Shown here: piece by piece, positions 26,608-34,881 of the stretch
Layout of the letters: every line of letters begins with the position of its first letter
Numbering within the stretch: position 1 is the stretch's first letter
Assembly (NCBI RefSeq): GCF_039645585.1
Contig: NZ_CP147915.1
Coordinates: 1,426,001 to 1,490,000, forward strand
Reading direction: 5' to 3'
Source: Sulfurimonas sp. HSL-1656
Lineage (GTDB): Bacteria > Campylobacterota > Campylobacteria > Campylobacterales > Sulfurimonadaceae
DNA: 64,000 nt
Notes under the pieces: generated by a model
Databases searched by the model: none
What the model was told of the DNA's origin: nothing
The model's input: the letters and a program-made list of their open reading frames with translations, nothing else
Translations under genes and position numbers: made by a program

Positions 26608-27447
26608 TTATTTGCTGTAGGTGATTTTGGCTGCGTCTTTGAGCGCTTTGGTTTTCGCTTCCATCTCTTTTTGGAATTTCTCCTGCTTCAGGCGCTGTTC
26701 GATGAACGGTTTTGCTTCATCAAGCGTCGCTTTTTTGCCCGCCTGCTTCTCTTCGAGATAGATAATGTGGTAACCGAACTGGGTTTTGACCGGTGCCGGC
26801 GTGATCGCGCCCACTTTCATACCGAAGACGGCATCGTTGAATTCCGGTACCATCTGCCCCTGCTGGAAGAACCCGAGGTCGCCGCCTTTCGGACCGCTCG
26901 GACCGGTTGATTTCGCTTTGGCTTCTTCGATGAATTTCTCTTTGAGCTTGTCGCCCTTGAGGTCTTTCATGCCGGCGATGATCTTTTTCGCTTCATCTTC
27001 CGTTTTCACGAGGATGTGGCGTGCATGGACTTTCTCTTTCTGTTCGAACTCGTCGCCGTGGCTGTCGTAGTAGGACTTGACCTCTTTGTCAGTGACCTTG
27101 ATACCTTCGAGCAGGTTCTCCTGCCAGACTTTCGCAGCCAGCTGTTTCTCAATACGCGCGACGATATCGTCATACTCTTTTTTGTATTTTGCGGAATCGA
27201 GGACACCCTCTTTCTTCGCGGCTTCGTAGACGAGCTCCTGCATGACGAGGCCCTCAACGACGCGCTGCTGCAGTTCGTCCTGCTTCTCTTTCGGCAGAGA
27301 GGTAAAACGACCCTGCGTTCCCTCCATCAGGACCGCATTCACCTCTTCGGATGTGATCGTTTTCCCGTTGACCGTGGCCACGACTGCCGCAGAGGCGCTC
27401 ACGCTGATCAGCGCTGCCGCCATCAATGATTTGATGATAAGCTTCAT
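26608..27447 (-). CDS. Periplasmic peptidyl-prolyl isomerase, PEB4/CBF2-like (parvulin)
   Basis: 279 residues with a signal peptide (MKLIIKSLMAAALISVSASA). An N-terminal SurA-like chaperone region is followed by a parvulin domain: KVHARHILVKTEDEAKKII, GPKGGDLGFFQQGQMVPEF and PVKTQFGYHIIYLEEKQAG. This is the layout of Campylobacter PEB4, an outer-membrane-protein chaperone. GGTGAA precedes the ATG. Confidence 0.93.
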   Translation of the reverse strand: MKLIIKSLMAAALISVSASAAVVATVNGKTITSEEVNAVLMEGTQGRFTSLPKEKQDELQQRVVEGLVMQELVYEAAKKEGVLDSAKYKKEYDDIVARIEKQLAAKVWQENLLEGIKVTDKEVKSYYDSHGDEFEQKEKVHARHILVKTEDEAKKIIAGMKDLKGDKLKEKFIEEAKAKSTGPSGPKGGDLGFFQQGQMVPEFNDAVFGMKVGAITPAPVKTQFGYHIIYLEEKQAGKKATLDEAKPFIEQRLKQEKFQKEMEAKTKALKDAAKITYSK

Positions 27448-27524
27448 TCATTCACCTTTGTTTAAAGTGAAAGTATTGTATTTACGAATATTAAACAGAT
27501 ACCCAACGGCCGGGGCGGGCCGCC

Positions 27525-29465
27525 TTAGGAGAGGGCAGGTTTGCTCAGATAGCGTTCGAGAATCCCCTCGAGCTTTTCACGGCCCAGGGGTTTGGCGAGG
27601 TAGTCGTCCAGCCCCTCGCCGAGGATGCGTTCGCGGTCGCCCTCCATGACCAGGGCCGTCACGGCGATGATAGGGGCCGGATGTTCGCGGAAGAGCGGGA
27701 GCTTGTGAATCTCCTGGGTCGCGGCGATCCCGTCCTTGACCGGCATGTCGATATCCATGAAGATCACGTCAAAGGGGTATTTGCGGCACAGCTCTACGGC
27801 ATCGTGCCCGTTGGCGGCCACCGTGACGGAGAGGTTGTACTCTTCGAGCAGCAGTTTGGTCAGGCGCTGGTTGATGATGTTGTCCTCGACGACCAGGGCC
27901 TTGATCTTGCGCTCGGTGCCCTGCGGTTTTTCGACGCTTCTGACCGGCAGCTGCAGAACCTGGGTCAGGTGTTTGGAGATCCGTGAAGGGAGCAGCGGTT
28001 TTTTCAGGGTGTAATCAACCACCTGGCGCACGCGCTCCGGCAGGACTTCTTCCTCGTCGACCAGCATGACGAAGCGGCACGGGTGCGACTCGAAGGCCCC
28101 CAGCTGCATCAGCCAGCCCGAGTTCTCTTTCGGTGCGACGATATAGAGGATATCCGTCTCGCCGCAGTCGACGTGTTCCGTGTAGTGCACCTTCGTCACC
28201 GAGAGGCCGAACGCCTGCAGGTAGCGGCTCAGCAGGTTGCCGTCGAAGAGGCGGTCATCGTCGAAGAGCAGCACTTTCGCGCTGTGGTCGCGGATAGGGT
28301 CGAAGCTGGTCACGGTCGTACCGGTCACATTGAGGTTGAAGGAGAAGTGCGACCCGCGCCCCTCTTCGGAGGTGACTTCCAGCCAGGAGCCCATCATATG
28401 CAGCAGCCCCTCGGTCAGCGTCAACCCGACGCCCAGGCGGTTGTCGGAGTGCCCGCCGGTCTCGAAGAGCTTGGTAATGCTTGCCAGGCGCTCCGGCGCG
28501 ATCCCGACACCCGTATCCTTGACGCTGACGTGGAGGGTATAGAGGTCGTTCGCATGTTTCTTGGCGACCCGGATGTCTACATGCACCCTGCCCCCGGACT
28601 CGGTGAACTTGACGGCGTTGTCGACCAGCAGGGAGATCACCTGGCGGAATTTGCGCGGATCGGCCTCGATGTAGGTCGGCAGGGCCGGATCGATAAAGAC
28701 GTAAAGCCCGATGCCGCGCTGGCGCGCTTCGTACTCGTAGTGTCTGAGCAGCGCTTCGAGTTCGCCCATCGGCTTGAACTCGGTGACGTCGAGGCTGAGG
28801 CGGCCGGTCTGCATCTGCGCGAGGTCCAGCAGGGACTCGATGTTGTTCATCATGTACTGCGAAGAGCGCTCGATCATCTCGATGTAGTCGCGCTGGGTTG
28901 CCGAGGGGTGGGAGGATTTGAGCAGTTCGACGAAGCCCATGATACCGTTCATCGGCGTACGGAACTCGTGGGAGATGTTGTGCAGGAACTGCTGCTTGGC
29001 CGTCTCCGCGCGTTCGCGTTCCATACGCGCCCGCTCCTGCTCGGTGACGTCCGTCATCTCCAGGAACGAAAGGCCGTTATAGCCGCTTTTGAAGACCCGG
29101 CTGCGCAGGGCGAACACTTTCGTCTCGCCGTTGGGGAGTTTCACATGTACCTGCGGCGGTTTTTCCGCCTCGCGCTCGAGCTGCCGGAGCCAGAGTTCAT
29201 CACTCTCGGCAAAGATCTCGTAGTTCGGATCGTTGAAGAAATCGGCGATCCGGTCGTACTTCTCACGGAACTCCTCCATGTTCTTAAAACCGAAGGTGTT
29301 GTAAAACGCGAGGTTGGCCCCCACCCATCCCTTTGCCGGGCTGAAAAACATTACCGTCGCGCTCTGCGCATCAAGATAACTGAACAACAGCGACTTGCTG
29401 ATGTAGTCGTCGGGAAGGTCTCCCGCATCTGTGTGCTTCCCGAAAAGCCAGCTGATCAATCCCAT
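27525..29465 (-). CDS. Hybrid sensor histidine kinase with C-terminal receiver
   Basis: 646 residues without obvious membrane helices, so cytoplasmic. Order: PAS-like sensor (about residues 30-145), histidine box FLHNISHEFRTPMNGIMGFVELL (about 165), ATPase region (LLVDNAVKFTES, DTGVGIAPERL), a degenerate receiver-like stretch (about 395-500), and a full receiver with LVVEDNIINQRLTKLLLEEY and phospho-Asp in DVIFMDIDMPVKDG. No HPt or output domain is fused and none is encoded next to it. Signal unknown. Confidence 0.9.
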   Translation of the reverse strand: MGLISWLFGKHTDAGDLPDDYISKSLLFSYLDAQSATVMFFSPAKGWVGANLAFYNTFGFKNMEEFREKYDRIADFFNDPNYEIFAESDELWLRQLEREAEKPPQVHVKLPNGETKVFALRSRVFKSGYNGLSFLEMTDVTEQERARMERERAETAKQQFLHNISHEFRTPMNGIMGFVELLKSSHPSATQRDYIEMIERSSQYMMNNIESLLDLAQMQTGRLSLDVTEFKPMGELEALLRHYEYEARQRGIGLYVFIDPALPTYIEADPRKFRQVISLLVDNAVKFTESGGRVHVDIRVAKKHANDLYTLHVSVKDTGVGIAPERLASITKLFETGGHSDNRLGVGLTLTEGLLHMMGSWLEVTSEEGRGSHFSFNLNVTGTTVTSFDPIRDHSAKVLLFDDDRLFDGNLLSRYLQAFGLSVTKVHYTEHVDCGETDILYIVAPKENSGWLMQLGAFESHPCRFVMLVDEEEVLPERVRQVVDYTLKKPLLPSRISKHLTQVLQLPVRSVEKPQGTERKIKALVVEDNIINQRLTKLLLEEYNLSVTVAANGHDAVELCRKYPFDVIFMDIDMPVKDGIAATQEIHKLPLFREHPAPIIAVTALVMEGDRERILGEGLDDYLAKPLGREKLEGILERYLSKPALS

Positions 29466-29581
29466 CGGGTGCTCCTTTCACAATCTTTCACAATGTTAAG
29501 TTTCATAGTGTAGCCATCCCAAGCTTTTACATTTATTACACTTATATCAAAATTTCAAACCCCTAATCCGGTCCGCTTTGC

Positions 29582-29587
29582 TACAAT
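29582..29587 (+). promoter_or_regulatory. -10 box of nth (leaderless spacing)
   Basis: TACAAT ends 7 bases before the ATG at 29595. No Shine-Dalgarno lies in that gap, so a leaderless transcript is likely. Confidence 0.45.
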
Positions 29588-29594
29588 TGCACCC

Positions 29595-30251
29595 ATGAAA
29601 AAAGTGAAAAAAGCCACCAAAGTAGAGATCGAAGCCATCAAAGCGGCCCTGATGGAGCGCTACAGCGAGGCCGTCACGGAGCTCGACTACCGCAACGCCT
29701 ACGAGCTCGTCATCGCCGTCGCCCTCTCGGCACAGTGCACGGACAAGCGGGTCAACCTGATCACCCCCGCGCTTTTCGAGCACTACCCCGACCCCGCAGC
29801 CCTGGCCGCGGCCGACGTCGACGACGTCAAAGCGATCATCAACAGCTGCTCCTTCTTCAACAACAAAGCCGTCAACATTATCAAGATGGCGCAGCGGGTC
29901 ATTGAAGTCTACGGGGGCGAGATTCCGATGAACGAAAAAGACCTTGTCACCCTCGCGGGCGTCGGGCAGAAAACGGCGCATGTCGTGATGATCGAATACA
30001 CCGGCGCCAACCTGATGGCCGTCGACACCCACGTCTTCCGCGTCGCCCATCGTCTGGGGCTCAGCGACGACGAAACGGCGCTGAAAACCGAAGAGACCCT
30101 CGTCAAGAAGTTCAAAACGGACCTGCACGCCCTGCACCAGGGGATGGTCCTCTTCGGCCGCTACATCTGTACGGCGAAGAACCCCAAATGCGATACGGAG
30201 TGTTTTTTGAAGGCGTACTGTAAGAGTACCGAGGGGTTTAAAGCGCGTTAA
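29595..30251 (+). CDS. nth: Endonuclease III
   Basis: 218 residues. The helix-hairpin-helix VTLAGVGQKTAHVVM carries the catalytic Lys, and the catalytic Asp is in MAVDTHVFRVAHRLGL. The C-terminal 4Fe-4S cysteines read C-x6-C-x3-C-x5-C (CTAKNPKCDTECFLKAYC), one residue longer in the middle than the usual C-x6-C-x2-C-x5-C. It removes oxidised pyrimidines from DNA. A heptamer repeat array starts 3 bases after its stop. Confidence 0.94.
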   Translation: MKKVKKATKVEIEAIKAALMERYSEAVTELDYRNAYELVIAVALSAQCTDKRVNLITPALFEHYPDPAALAAADVDDVKAIINSCSFFNNKAVNIIKMAQRVIEVYGGEIPMNEKDLVTLAGVGQKTAHVVMIEYTGANLMAVDTHVFRVAHRLGLSDDETALKTEETLVKKFKTDLHALHQGMVLFGRYICTAKNPKCDTECFLKAYCKSTEGFKAR

Positions 30252-30253
30252 GC

Positions 30254-30323
30254 GTTAAGGGTTAAGGGTTAAGGGTTAAGGGTTAAGGGTTAAGGGTTAA
30301 GGGTTAAGGGTTAAGGGTTAAGG
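30254..30323. repeat. Heptanucleotide tandem array, 10 copies of GTTAAGG
   Basis: Ten uninterrupted copies (70 bases) directly after the nth stop, preceded by the related GCGTTAAGC. The unit length is not a multiple of three and the array is perfect, so it should be prone to slippage. It lies in a gap between convergent nth and pepD, so copy number would affect 3' ends, not promoters. Confidence 0.95.
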
Positions 30324-30367
30324 GAAGGATGATAGGTCATCCTTGTTCTTTTCTTAGCGCCGATTGC

Positions 30368-31630
30368 TTAACGCTTAGCGCTCTTGTCCAAAACTTTCAT
30401 TACAACCTCGAACACTCGTCCGACGCTCTCGAGGTCAACGCGTTCTCGGGTCGAGTGCGGGTGTGTGATGGTCGGTCCGATGGAGGCCATCTGCATCTGC
30501 GGGAAATGCTTCTTGATGATGCCGCACTCCAGCCCGGCGTGGATGGCCCCGATGGAGACCGTTTCGCCGCTGGCCGCCTCGTAGGCTGCCCTGACCTCTT
30601 CGACGAACCCCTCCTGCTCCGGCTCCCACGGGGCATAGAACCCTTCGCTCTCCACCGAGGCTCCGAAGGCCTCGAAATAGGCCGTCGTCTCCGATTCGAT
30701 CCGGCGCAGGTCCGCCTCGATCATCGAACGCGCACTGAGCTTGATCGTGAGTGCCGTCTCGGACGTCGCGATCTCTGCGAGGTTGATGCTCGTACGCACG
30801 ATGCCCAGTCCGGCATCAAAATCGCGGACCCCGTGCGCAAAAGCGTGCAGCATCGGCAGCAGCGGGTTTTCAATGATCTCGCACTGCTGTTTTCCCAGGG
30901 GGCGGAGCATCGCATCATCTACTTCCGTCTCGAACGCGACCGTCGCCACGGCCCGTTTGGGAACGGCATTACGGCGCTCGCCCCCCGCGATGGAGACGAC
31001 GGAAGCCCCCAGGTCGTAAAGATTCGATGCGAGCTCCTTGATGGCGTTGGGGAGGTGCTTGTCGATGTCGACGCCCGAATGCCCGCCGGGATACCCTTCG
31101 GCCACCGCTTCGTAGCAGTAGCGCTCCCGCGACGTGCGCGCCAGCGGCAGCGTGACGTTCAGGTCGACGCCGCCCGCGCAGCCGACGGTGATCTCCCCGA
31201 ACTCCTCGCTGTCGAGGTTGAGCATCACGGGGGTCTTGAGCGGAACGGCGAGGGCCCGCGCGCCGACGAGCCCGGTCTCCTCGTCGGAAGTGAAGAGGCA
31301 GTCGACCGCCCTTCCCGTTTCCATCAGGGCCAGCATCATCGCCATCCCCATCCCGTTGTCCGCGCCGAGCGTCGATTCTTTCGCATGCAGCCAGCCTGTT
31401 TCTTCATACAGCTCCAGCGCCGGGGCCCGGCCGATACAGACCATGTCATAGTGCGCCTGCAGCGTCACCTGTGCGTCCGGGTGGGTACAGAGCAGGTTCC
31501 CCGCGCTATCCGTGTGCGTTGCATAGCCGTACGCCTGCGCTTTTTCGCTCAGGTAGGCAAGCATCTGCGCCGTGTCGCCGGAACAGTGCGGGATGGTACA
31601 GAGCTTTTTGAAATGATCGATGACGGTCAT
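30368..31630 (-). CDS. pepD: Aminoacyl-histidine dipeptidase (PepD, M20 family)
   Basis: 420 residues from the ATG at 31630 (SD GAGGAA). M20-type metal-site motifs: LQAHYDMVC (about residue 71), STLGADNGMGMAMML (about 107), LFTSDEETGLVGA, GYPGGHSGVDI and the late GLECGI. It hydrolyses Xaa-His dipeptides. Both flanking spacers carry related GCGTTAAGC / GCGCTAAGC repeats. The length is below the ~480 residues of E. coli PepD but usual for shorter homologues. Confidence 0.9.
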   Translation of the reverse strand: MTVIDHFKKLCTIPHCSGDTAQMLAYLSEKAQAYGYATHTDSAGNLLCTHPDAQVTLQAHYDMVCIGRAPALELYEETGWLHAKESTLGADNGMGMAMMLALMETGRAVDCLFTSDEETGLVGARALAVPLKTPVMLNLDSEEFGEITVGCAGGVDLNVTLPLARTSRERYCYEAVAEGYPGGHSGVDIDKHLPNAIKELASNLYDLGASVVSIAGGERRNAVPKRAVATVAFETEVDDAMLRPLGKQQCEIIENPLLPMLHAFAHGVRDFDAGLGIVRTSINLAEIATSETALTIKLSARSMIEADLRRIESETTAYFEAFGASVESEGFYAPWEPEQEGFVEEVRAAYEAASGETVSIGAIHAGLECGIIKKHFPQMQMASIGPTITHPHSTRERVDLESVGRVFEVVMKVLDKSAKR

Positions 31631-31654
31631 GGTCGTTCCTCGTAATAGCATTAA

Positions 31655-31709
31655 GCATGTAGCGTTAAGCGCTAAGCCAAATCTTCAGCATTCTCTTAAC
31701 GCTTAATGC
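31655..31709. repeat. Inverted GCGTTAAGC/GCTTAGCGC repeats between pepD and cmoA
   Basis: GCGTTAAGCGCTAAGC at about 31659-31674 is mirrored by CTTAACGCTTAATGCTTAGC at about 31695-31714, overlapping the end of cmoA. This can fold into a hairpin and may act as its terminator. The same words occur at 30246-30259 and 30368-30383, so the family flanks pepD on both sides. Confidence 0.5.
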
Positions 31710-32423
31710 TTAGCGCTTCAACGCGATGAATGTCGCGAAGTTGCCCCAGCGGAAGATCGTCTCGCAGTGCGCAAAGCCGCAGCGCGTCACCATCTCCCGG
31801 TTCTCCGTTTCGGTATAGGGGATCAGGACGTTCTCCAGGGCTTCGCGCTTCTGCATAATCTCGTATTCGCTGTAGCCCTGCGTCTTTTTGAAGTCGTAAT
31901 AGCCGTCGATGAGCAGCTTGTTGAGCCGCTTGTCCTCGCTGACGACCTTTTCGCTGAAAATGAAGACCCCGCCGGGGTTGAGCGCGTCGAAAATGCGCTG
32001 TACCAGCGTCTCGCGCACCGGGGGGCGGACGAACTGCAGGGTGTAGTTCGTGATAAAGACGTCGGCCGGCTCGTACGCGAAGGTCATGATGTCGGCCTCT
32101 TCGAGCCGTATTTTCGAACCGAATACGGCGAGTTTCCGATGCGCCTGTTCGAGCATGGAGGCGGCGTTATCGATGCCGACGAGTTCAGCACCGACATGCA
32201 GGTCCCGTTCGATGCTCAGCAGCGTCGAGGCGGTAGAGCAGCCCAGGTCGTAGAGCCGCCCGCCCTCGCGCAGGTACGCCAGTGCGAACCGCTTCGTCAG
32301 CGCCATCGCCTCCTCGTAGAAGGGGACGGAGCGCTTGAGCATGTCGTCGAAGACCGCCGCGATCTGTTCGTCAAACTCAAACTGCTTCTCGATCGGTTTG
32401 TTGAACACTTTGTCTTCCATCAT
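31710..32423 (-). CDS. cmoA: tRNA carboxy-S-adenosyl-L-methionine synthase
   Basis: 237 residues from the first of two adjacent ATGs (SD AAGGGGG). The class I methyltransferase-like fold shows YDLGCSTASTLLSIE (about residue 58) and GIDNAASMLEQA; FDEQIAAVFDDMLKRSVPFY near the N-terminus is typical of CmoA. It makes Cx-SAM for wobble-uridine modification (cmo5U34). The partner CmoB is not in the window. The start codon overlaps the stop of the DksA-like gene (ATGATG). Confidence 0.9.
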   Translation of the reverse strand: MMEDKVFNKPIEKQFEFDEQIAAVFDDMLKRSVPFYEEAMALTKRFALAYLREGGRLYDLGCSTASTLLSIERDLHVGAELVGIDNAASMLEQAHRKLAVFGSKIRLEEADIMTFAYEPADVFITNYTLQFVRPPVRETLVQRIFDALNPGGVFIFSEKVVSEDKRLNKLLIDGYYDFKKTQGYSEYEIMQKREALENVLIPYTETENREMVTRCGFAHCETIFRWGNFATFIALKR

Positions 32424-32764
32424 TCCCCCTTCTCTCTTGCACACGCCACGCAGAGTGTCGTTTCCGGTATGAGCGCCAGCCGCGCCGGCGCAATGGGTTC
32501 GTCGCACACTTCGCAGACCCCGAAGTTCTCGGAATCGATGCGCGACAGCGCGTAGGCCAGACGGTTCCTGCGCCTCACAGCGGCCTCATACGCCTTAGCG
32601 GCGACCTCCTGCTCCCCCATCAGCTCCTCGCGTATCACGTCGCCCAGGCAGCAGTCCGGGGCGATGGGTTCGAGCTGGGGCTCCAGCTGCGCGATCTCGC
32701 CGGCAGTTTTATCGCGTGCTTCCTCAAGCGTGCGCCGCAGCAGCGCCCTCTCTTCCGTGGTCAT
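32420..32764 (-). CDS. DksA/TraR-family C4 zinc-finger protein
   Basis: 114 residues. A helical coiled coil is followed by a C4 zinc finger CEVCDEP...CVACA (about residues 87-110). The coiled-coil tip lacks the clear DxxDxA of true DksA, so a TraR/YbiI-like or divergent DksA role at RNA polymerase is the safest call. It overlaps ribB upstream by 4 bases and cmoA downstream. Confidence 0.82.
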   Translation of the reverse strand: MTTEERALLRRTLEEARDKTAGEIAQLEPQLEPIAPDCCLGDVIREELMGEQEVAAKAYEAAVRRRNRLAYALSRIDSENFGVCEVCDEPIAPARLALIPETTLCVACAREKGE

Positions 32765-33798
32765 TCATCGGCATCCAGGTGGATCACTTCGGCGACATCC
32801 AGGCCGAAACCGCCCAGACCGACGAAGGAGGGAGCATTGGCGTCGGTAATGAGGCGCATATGTCTCACCCCGAGCGATTTGAGGATCTGCGCGCCGATGC
32901 CGTACTCTTTCATATTGCCGCCCGTCGCGTCGGGGTTGTTGATGAAGACCAGCACCCCGCTGTTTAGCTTGAGGTACTCGATGCTCTCGATCAGCCGGTT
33001 GTACTTGCACTGGTTCAGCAGCAGGTCGAGGTCCGGGATGACGTTGTGCACCTTGACGTTGGCCGTTTCGCCGACATTGTAGAAGACGACCGCCGTATGG
33101 TGGTTACCGTCGTGGTCTTCGAAGTCGTGGCGCTTGGCCTTGACGCCGAAGAACTCGATCTCCGTCTCCCCCGTGCTGTGAACCAGGGTCTCGTTGGCCA
33201 TGCGGTACTCGACGATATCGGAGATATAGACGATCTGCAGCGCATGCTTCTCCGCGAAGAGATCGAGGTCGTCGCGGCGCGCCATGGTGCCGTCCTCTTT
33301 CATCACTTCGCAGATGACGGCCGACTCGCTCAGCCCCGCAAGACGGCAGAGGTCGACAGAGCCTTCCGTATGCCCCGTACGCACCAGGGTACCCCCCTCT
33401 TTGGCGATCAGCGGGAAGATGTGCCCCGGGCGTGCCAGCTGCTCCGGGCGGCTGAGCGGATCGGCAAGGATGCGGATGGTGAGGTCACGCTCGCCCGCGG
33501 AGATCCCCGTGGTCGCTTCCGCCGCATCGACGGAGACGGTAAAGGCCGTTTCATGCGCCGAGGTGTTGGACGTCACCATCGGTGCGAGCTGCAGCCGTTT
33601 GGCCGTCGCGTCGGAAAGGGCAACGCAGATGAGCCCCTTGGCGTGCGTTGCCATAAAGTTGACGTGCTCCGGCGTTGAGAAGACCGATGCGTAAACAAGG
33701 TCCCCCTCGTTCTCTCTGTCCTCGTCATCCATCATGATGACCATCTCGCCGCGCTTGATCGCGTCAATCGCTTTTTTTACCCGTTCGATCGGTGTCAT
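32761..33798 (-). CDS. ribB: 3,4-dihydroxy-2-butanone-4-phosphate synthase with degenerate GTP cyclohydrolase II-like domain
   Basis: 345 residues from the ATG at 33798 (SD AGGGAGA). Residues 1-200 form an intact RibB domain: MVIMMDDEDRENEGDLVYA, RILADPLSRPEQLARPGHIFPL and RTGHTEGSVDLCRLAGL. The C-terminal 140 residues resemble RibA but lack the zinc cysteines and the usual GDxFGSxRCDCG motif, so cyclohydrolase activity is unlikely. This arrangement is familiar in Campylobacterota. It serves riboflavin biosynthesis. Confidence 0.92.
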   Translation of the reverse strand: MTPIERVKKAIDAIKRGEMVIMMDDEDRENEGDLVYASVFSTPEHVNFMATHAKGLICVALSDATAKRLQLAPMVTSNTSAHETAFTVSVDAAEATTGISAGERDLTIRILADPLSRPEQLARPGHIFPLIAKEGGTLVRTGHTEGSVDLCRLAGLSESAVICEVMKEDGTMARRDDLDLFAEKHALQIVYISDIVEYRMANETLVHSTGETEIEFFGVKAKRHDFEDHDGNHHTAVVFYNVGETANVKVHNVIPDLDLLLNQCKYNRLIESIEYLKLNSGVLVFINNPDATGGNMKEYGIGAQILKSLGVRHMRLITDANAPSFVGLGGFGLDVAEVIHLDADE

Positions 33799-33906
33799 TT
33801 CTCTCCCTGAACCTTGTGTCGGATTTGGACGTGTTTTATGAAATCCGTATATAATAGTTGCAATTATAGCCAATAAAAAAATTTCACAAATTTCTCCCTG
33901 AAACCC

Positions 33907-33935
33907 TTGACATTCCGGTGTAGATTGCCTATAAT
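33907..33935 (+). promoter_or_regulatory. Consensus sigma-70 promoter for the tRNA-Gln/tRNA-fMet unit
   Basis: TTGACA at 33907-33912 and TATAAT at 33930-33935 with an ideal 17-base spacer, about 40 bases before tRNA-Gln. It is the only full -35/-10 consensus pair noticed in the window. Confidence 0.85.
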
Positions 33936-33974
33936 TTCGGCCTCAACTGACACAGAGCAGTTGTAGAAACGGAC

Positions 33975-34049
33975 TGGGGTATCGCCAAGCGGTAAGGCAC
34001 TTGGTTTTGGTCCAAGCATTCGGGGGTTCGAATCCCTCTACCCCATCCA
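33975..34049 (+). tRNA. tRNA-Gln (anticodon TTG)
   Basis: A complete cloverleaf: acceptor TGGGGTA/TACCCCA, anticodon arm CTTGG-TTTTGGT-CCAAG giving TTG, T-arm GGGGGTTCGAATCCCTC, and an encoded CCA at 34047-34049. The discriminator base reads T. Confidence 0.95.
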
Positions 34050-34064
34050 CCTTTTCATAACGAT

Positions 34065-34116
<52 letters not shown>

Positions 34117-34141
<25 letters not shown>

Positions 34142-34187
34142 ATCGAAACCTTCAAATCAAAATCAAACCTTTTTTCCAAAACGAGCT
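34117..34187 (+). repeat. 71-bp direct repeat, copy 1 (tRNA-fMet 3' end plus flank)
   Basis: It starts at GGTTCAAATCC of the tRNA T-arm, covers the acceptor and CCA, and runs 46 bases beyond into AT-rich flank, ending CGAGCT. It is identical, base for base, to 34303-34373. Confidence 0.95.
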
Positions 34188-34302
34188 TTTTTCTTATCTG
34201 ATGTATTCCGAAGGTCATCGGCCCGTTCGGTACTTCGTACATCGACCGTGCGCGTCGGCCTGAGAACGTGAAGCAGTTCACGTTCTCGTGACGGCCTTTA
34301 GC
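34188..34302. other. 115-bp segment between the tRNA repeats, with strong hairpin
   Basis: It contains CCGAAGGTCAT, also found in the tRNA just ahead of the repeat, followed by about 95 foreign bases before the repeat resumes. GAGAACGTGAA at 34262-34272 and its exact complement at 34277-34287 form an 11-bp hairpin with loop GCAG. No coding frame. It looks like a tRNA-tail duplication disrupted by, or carrying, a tiny insertion. Confidence 0.6.
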
Positions 34303-34373
34303 GGTTCAAATCCTATTCCCGCAACCAATCGAAACCTTCAAATCAAAATCAAACCTTTTTTCCAAAACGAGCT
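34303..34373 (+). repeat. 71-bp direct repeat, copy 2 (displaced tRNA-fMet tail)
   Basis: Second copy of the tRNA T-arm/acceptor plus flank, without the 5' part of the tRNA, so it is not a functional tRNA. Such a tail duplicate is what site-specific integration at a tRNA 3' end, or a tandem duplication, leaves behind. Confidence 0.95.
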
Positions 34374-34398
34374 CTTCTCCTTCCGGATATCTACGTTC

Positions 34399-34881
34399 CT
34401 ATTTTGAAGCCGCTTCCTTCACTAAACTTTTGAAATCGGACGTCATAAAATAGCGGTGTACATAGGTCCTGACCTTCGCCGACGCCAATACCCCGGCGAG
34501 CTCCCGGGCGTCAGCCCCGGGAAGGACGATACATTCCATCCCCAGGCGCCGGCACGCCTCCGCTTCGCTCTGAGCCAGTTCCCGCACGAACGGCACCTCG
34601 GGGTTCAGGACGGAAACCACGCGCCGGACCCCATGACTCTCCTGCAGCTGCGCCAACGCTTCCGGGTCCGGGTAAGGGCCGGCATAGATATGATTGTCGA
34701 TAAAATAGACGCTCCCCTTGAAGGGCTGCAGCGGGTTGGCATACGCCTCGACCTTGTCGAAATTGGTCAGCACCATCAGGAAGTAGTAGCTCAGAAACGT
34801 CAGCAGCAGCGGAATGCGCACACTCCAGAAGCGCAGGCTGTCCAACCATTTCAAATCGACTTCCTTTTGATATGTCCCCAT
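34399..34881 (-). CDS. Membrane-anchored dual-specificity-phosphatase-like protein lacking the CX5R motif
   Basis: 160 residues. One membrane helix (about 21-40) is followed by a segment like the start of DSP-type phosphatases (NHIYAGPYPDPEALAQLQES, VRRVVSVLNPEVP, GMECIVLPG). The HCxxGxxR catalytic loop expected after that is absent, so it may be an inactive relative or binding module. It is the last gene of the polysaccharide cluster, overlapping the synthase gene by 31 bases. Confidence 0.6.
   Translation of the reverse strand: MGTYQKEVDLKWLDSLRFWSVRIPLLLTFLSYYFLMVLTNFDKVEAYANPLQPFKGSVYFIDNHIYAGPYPDPEALAQLQESHGVRRVVSVLNPEVPFVRELAQSEAEACRRLGMECIVLPGADARELAGVLASAKVRTYVHRYFMTSDFKSLVKEAASK

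Noticed and set aside
30254-30323. CRISPR-like array
   Set aside because: The repeats are 7 bases with no spacers and no cas genes nearby; it is a simple tandem array.
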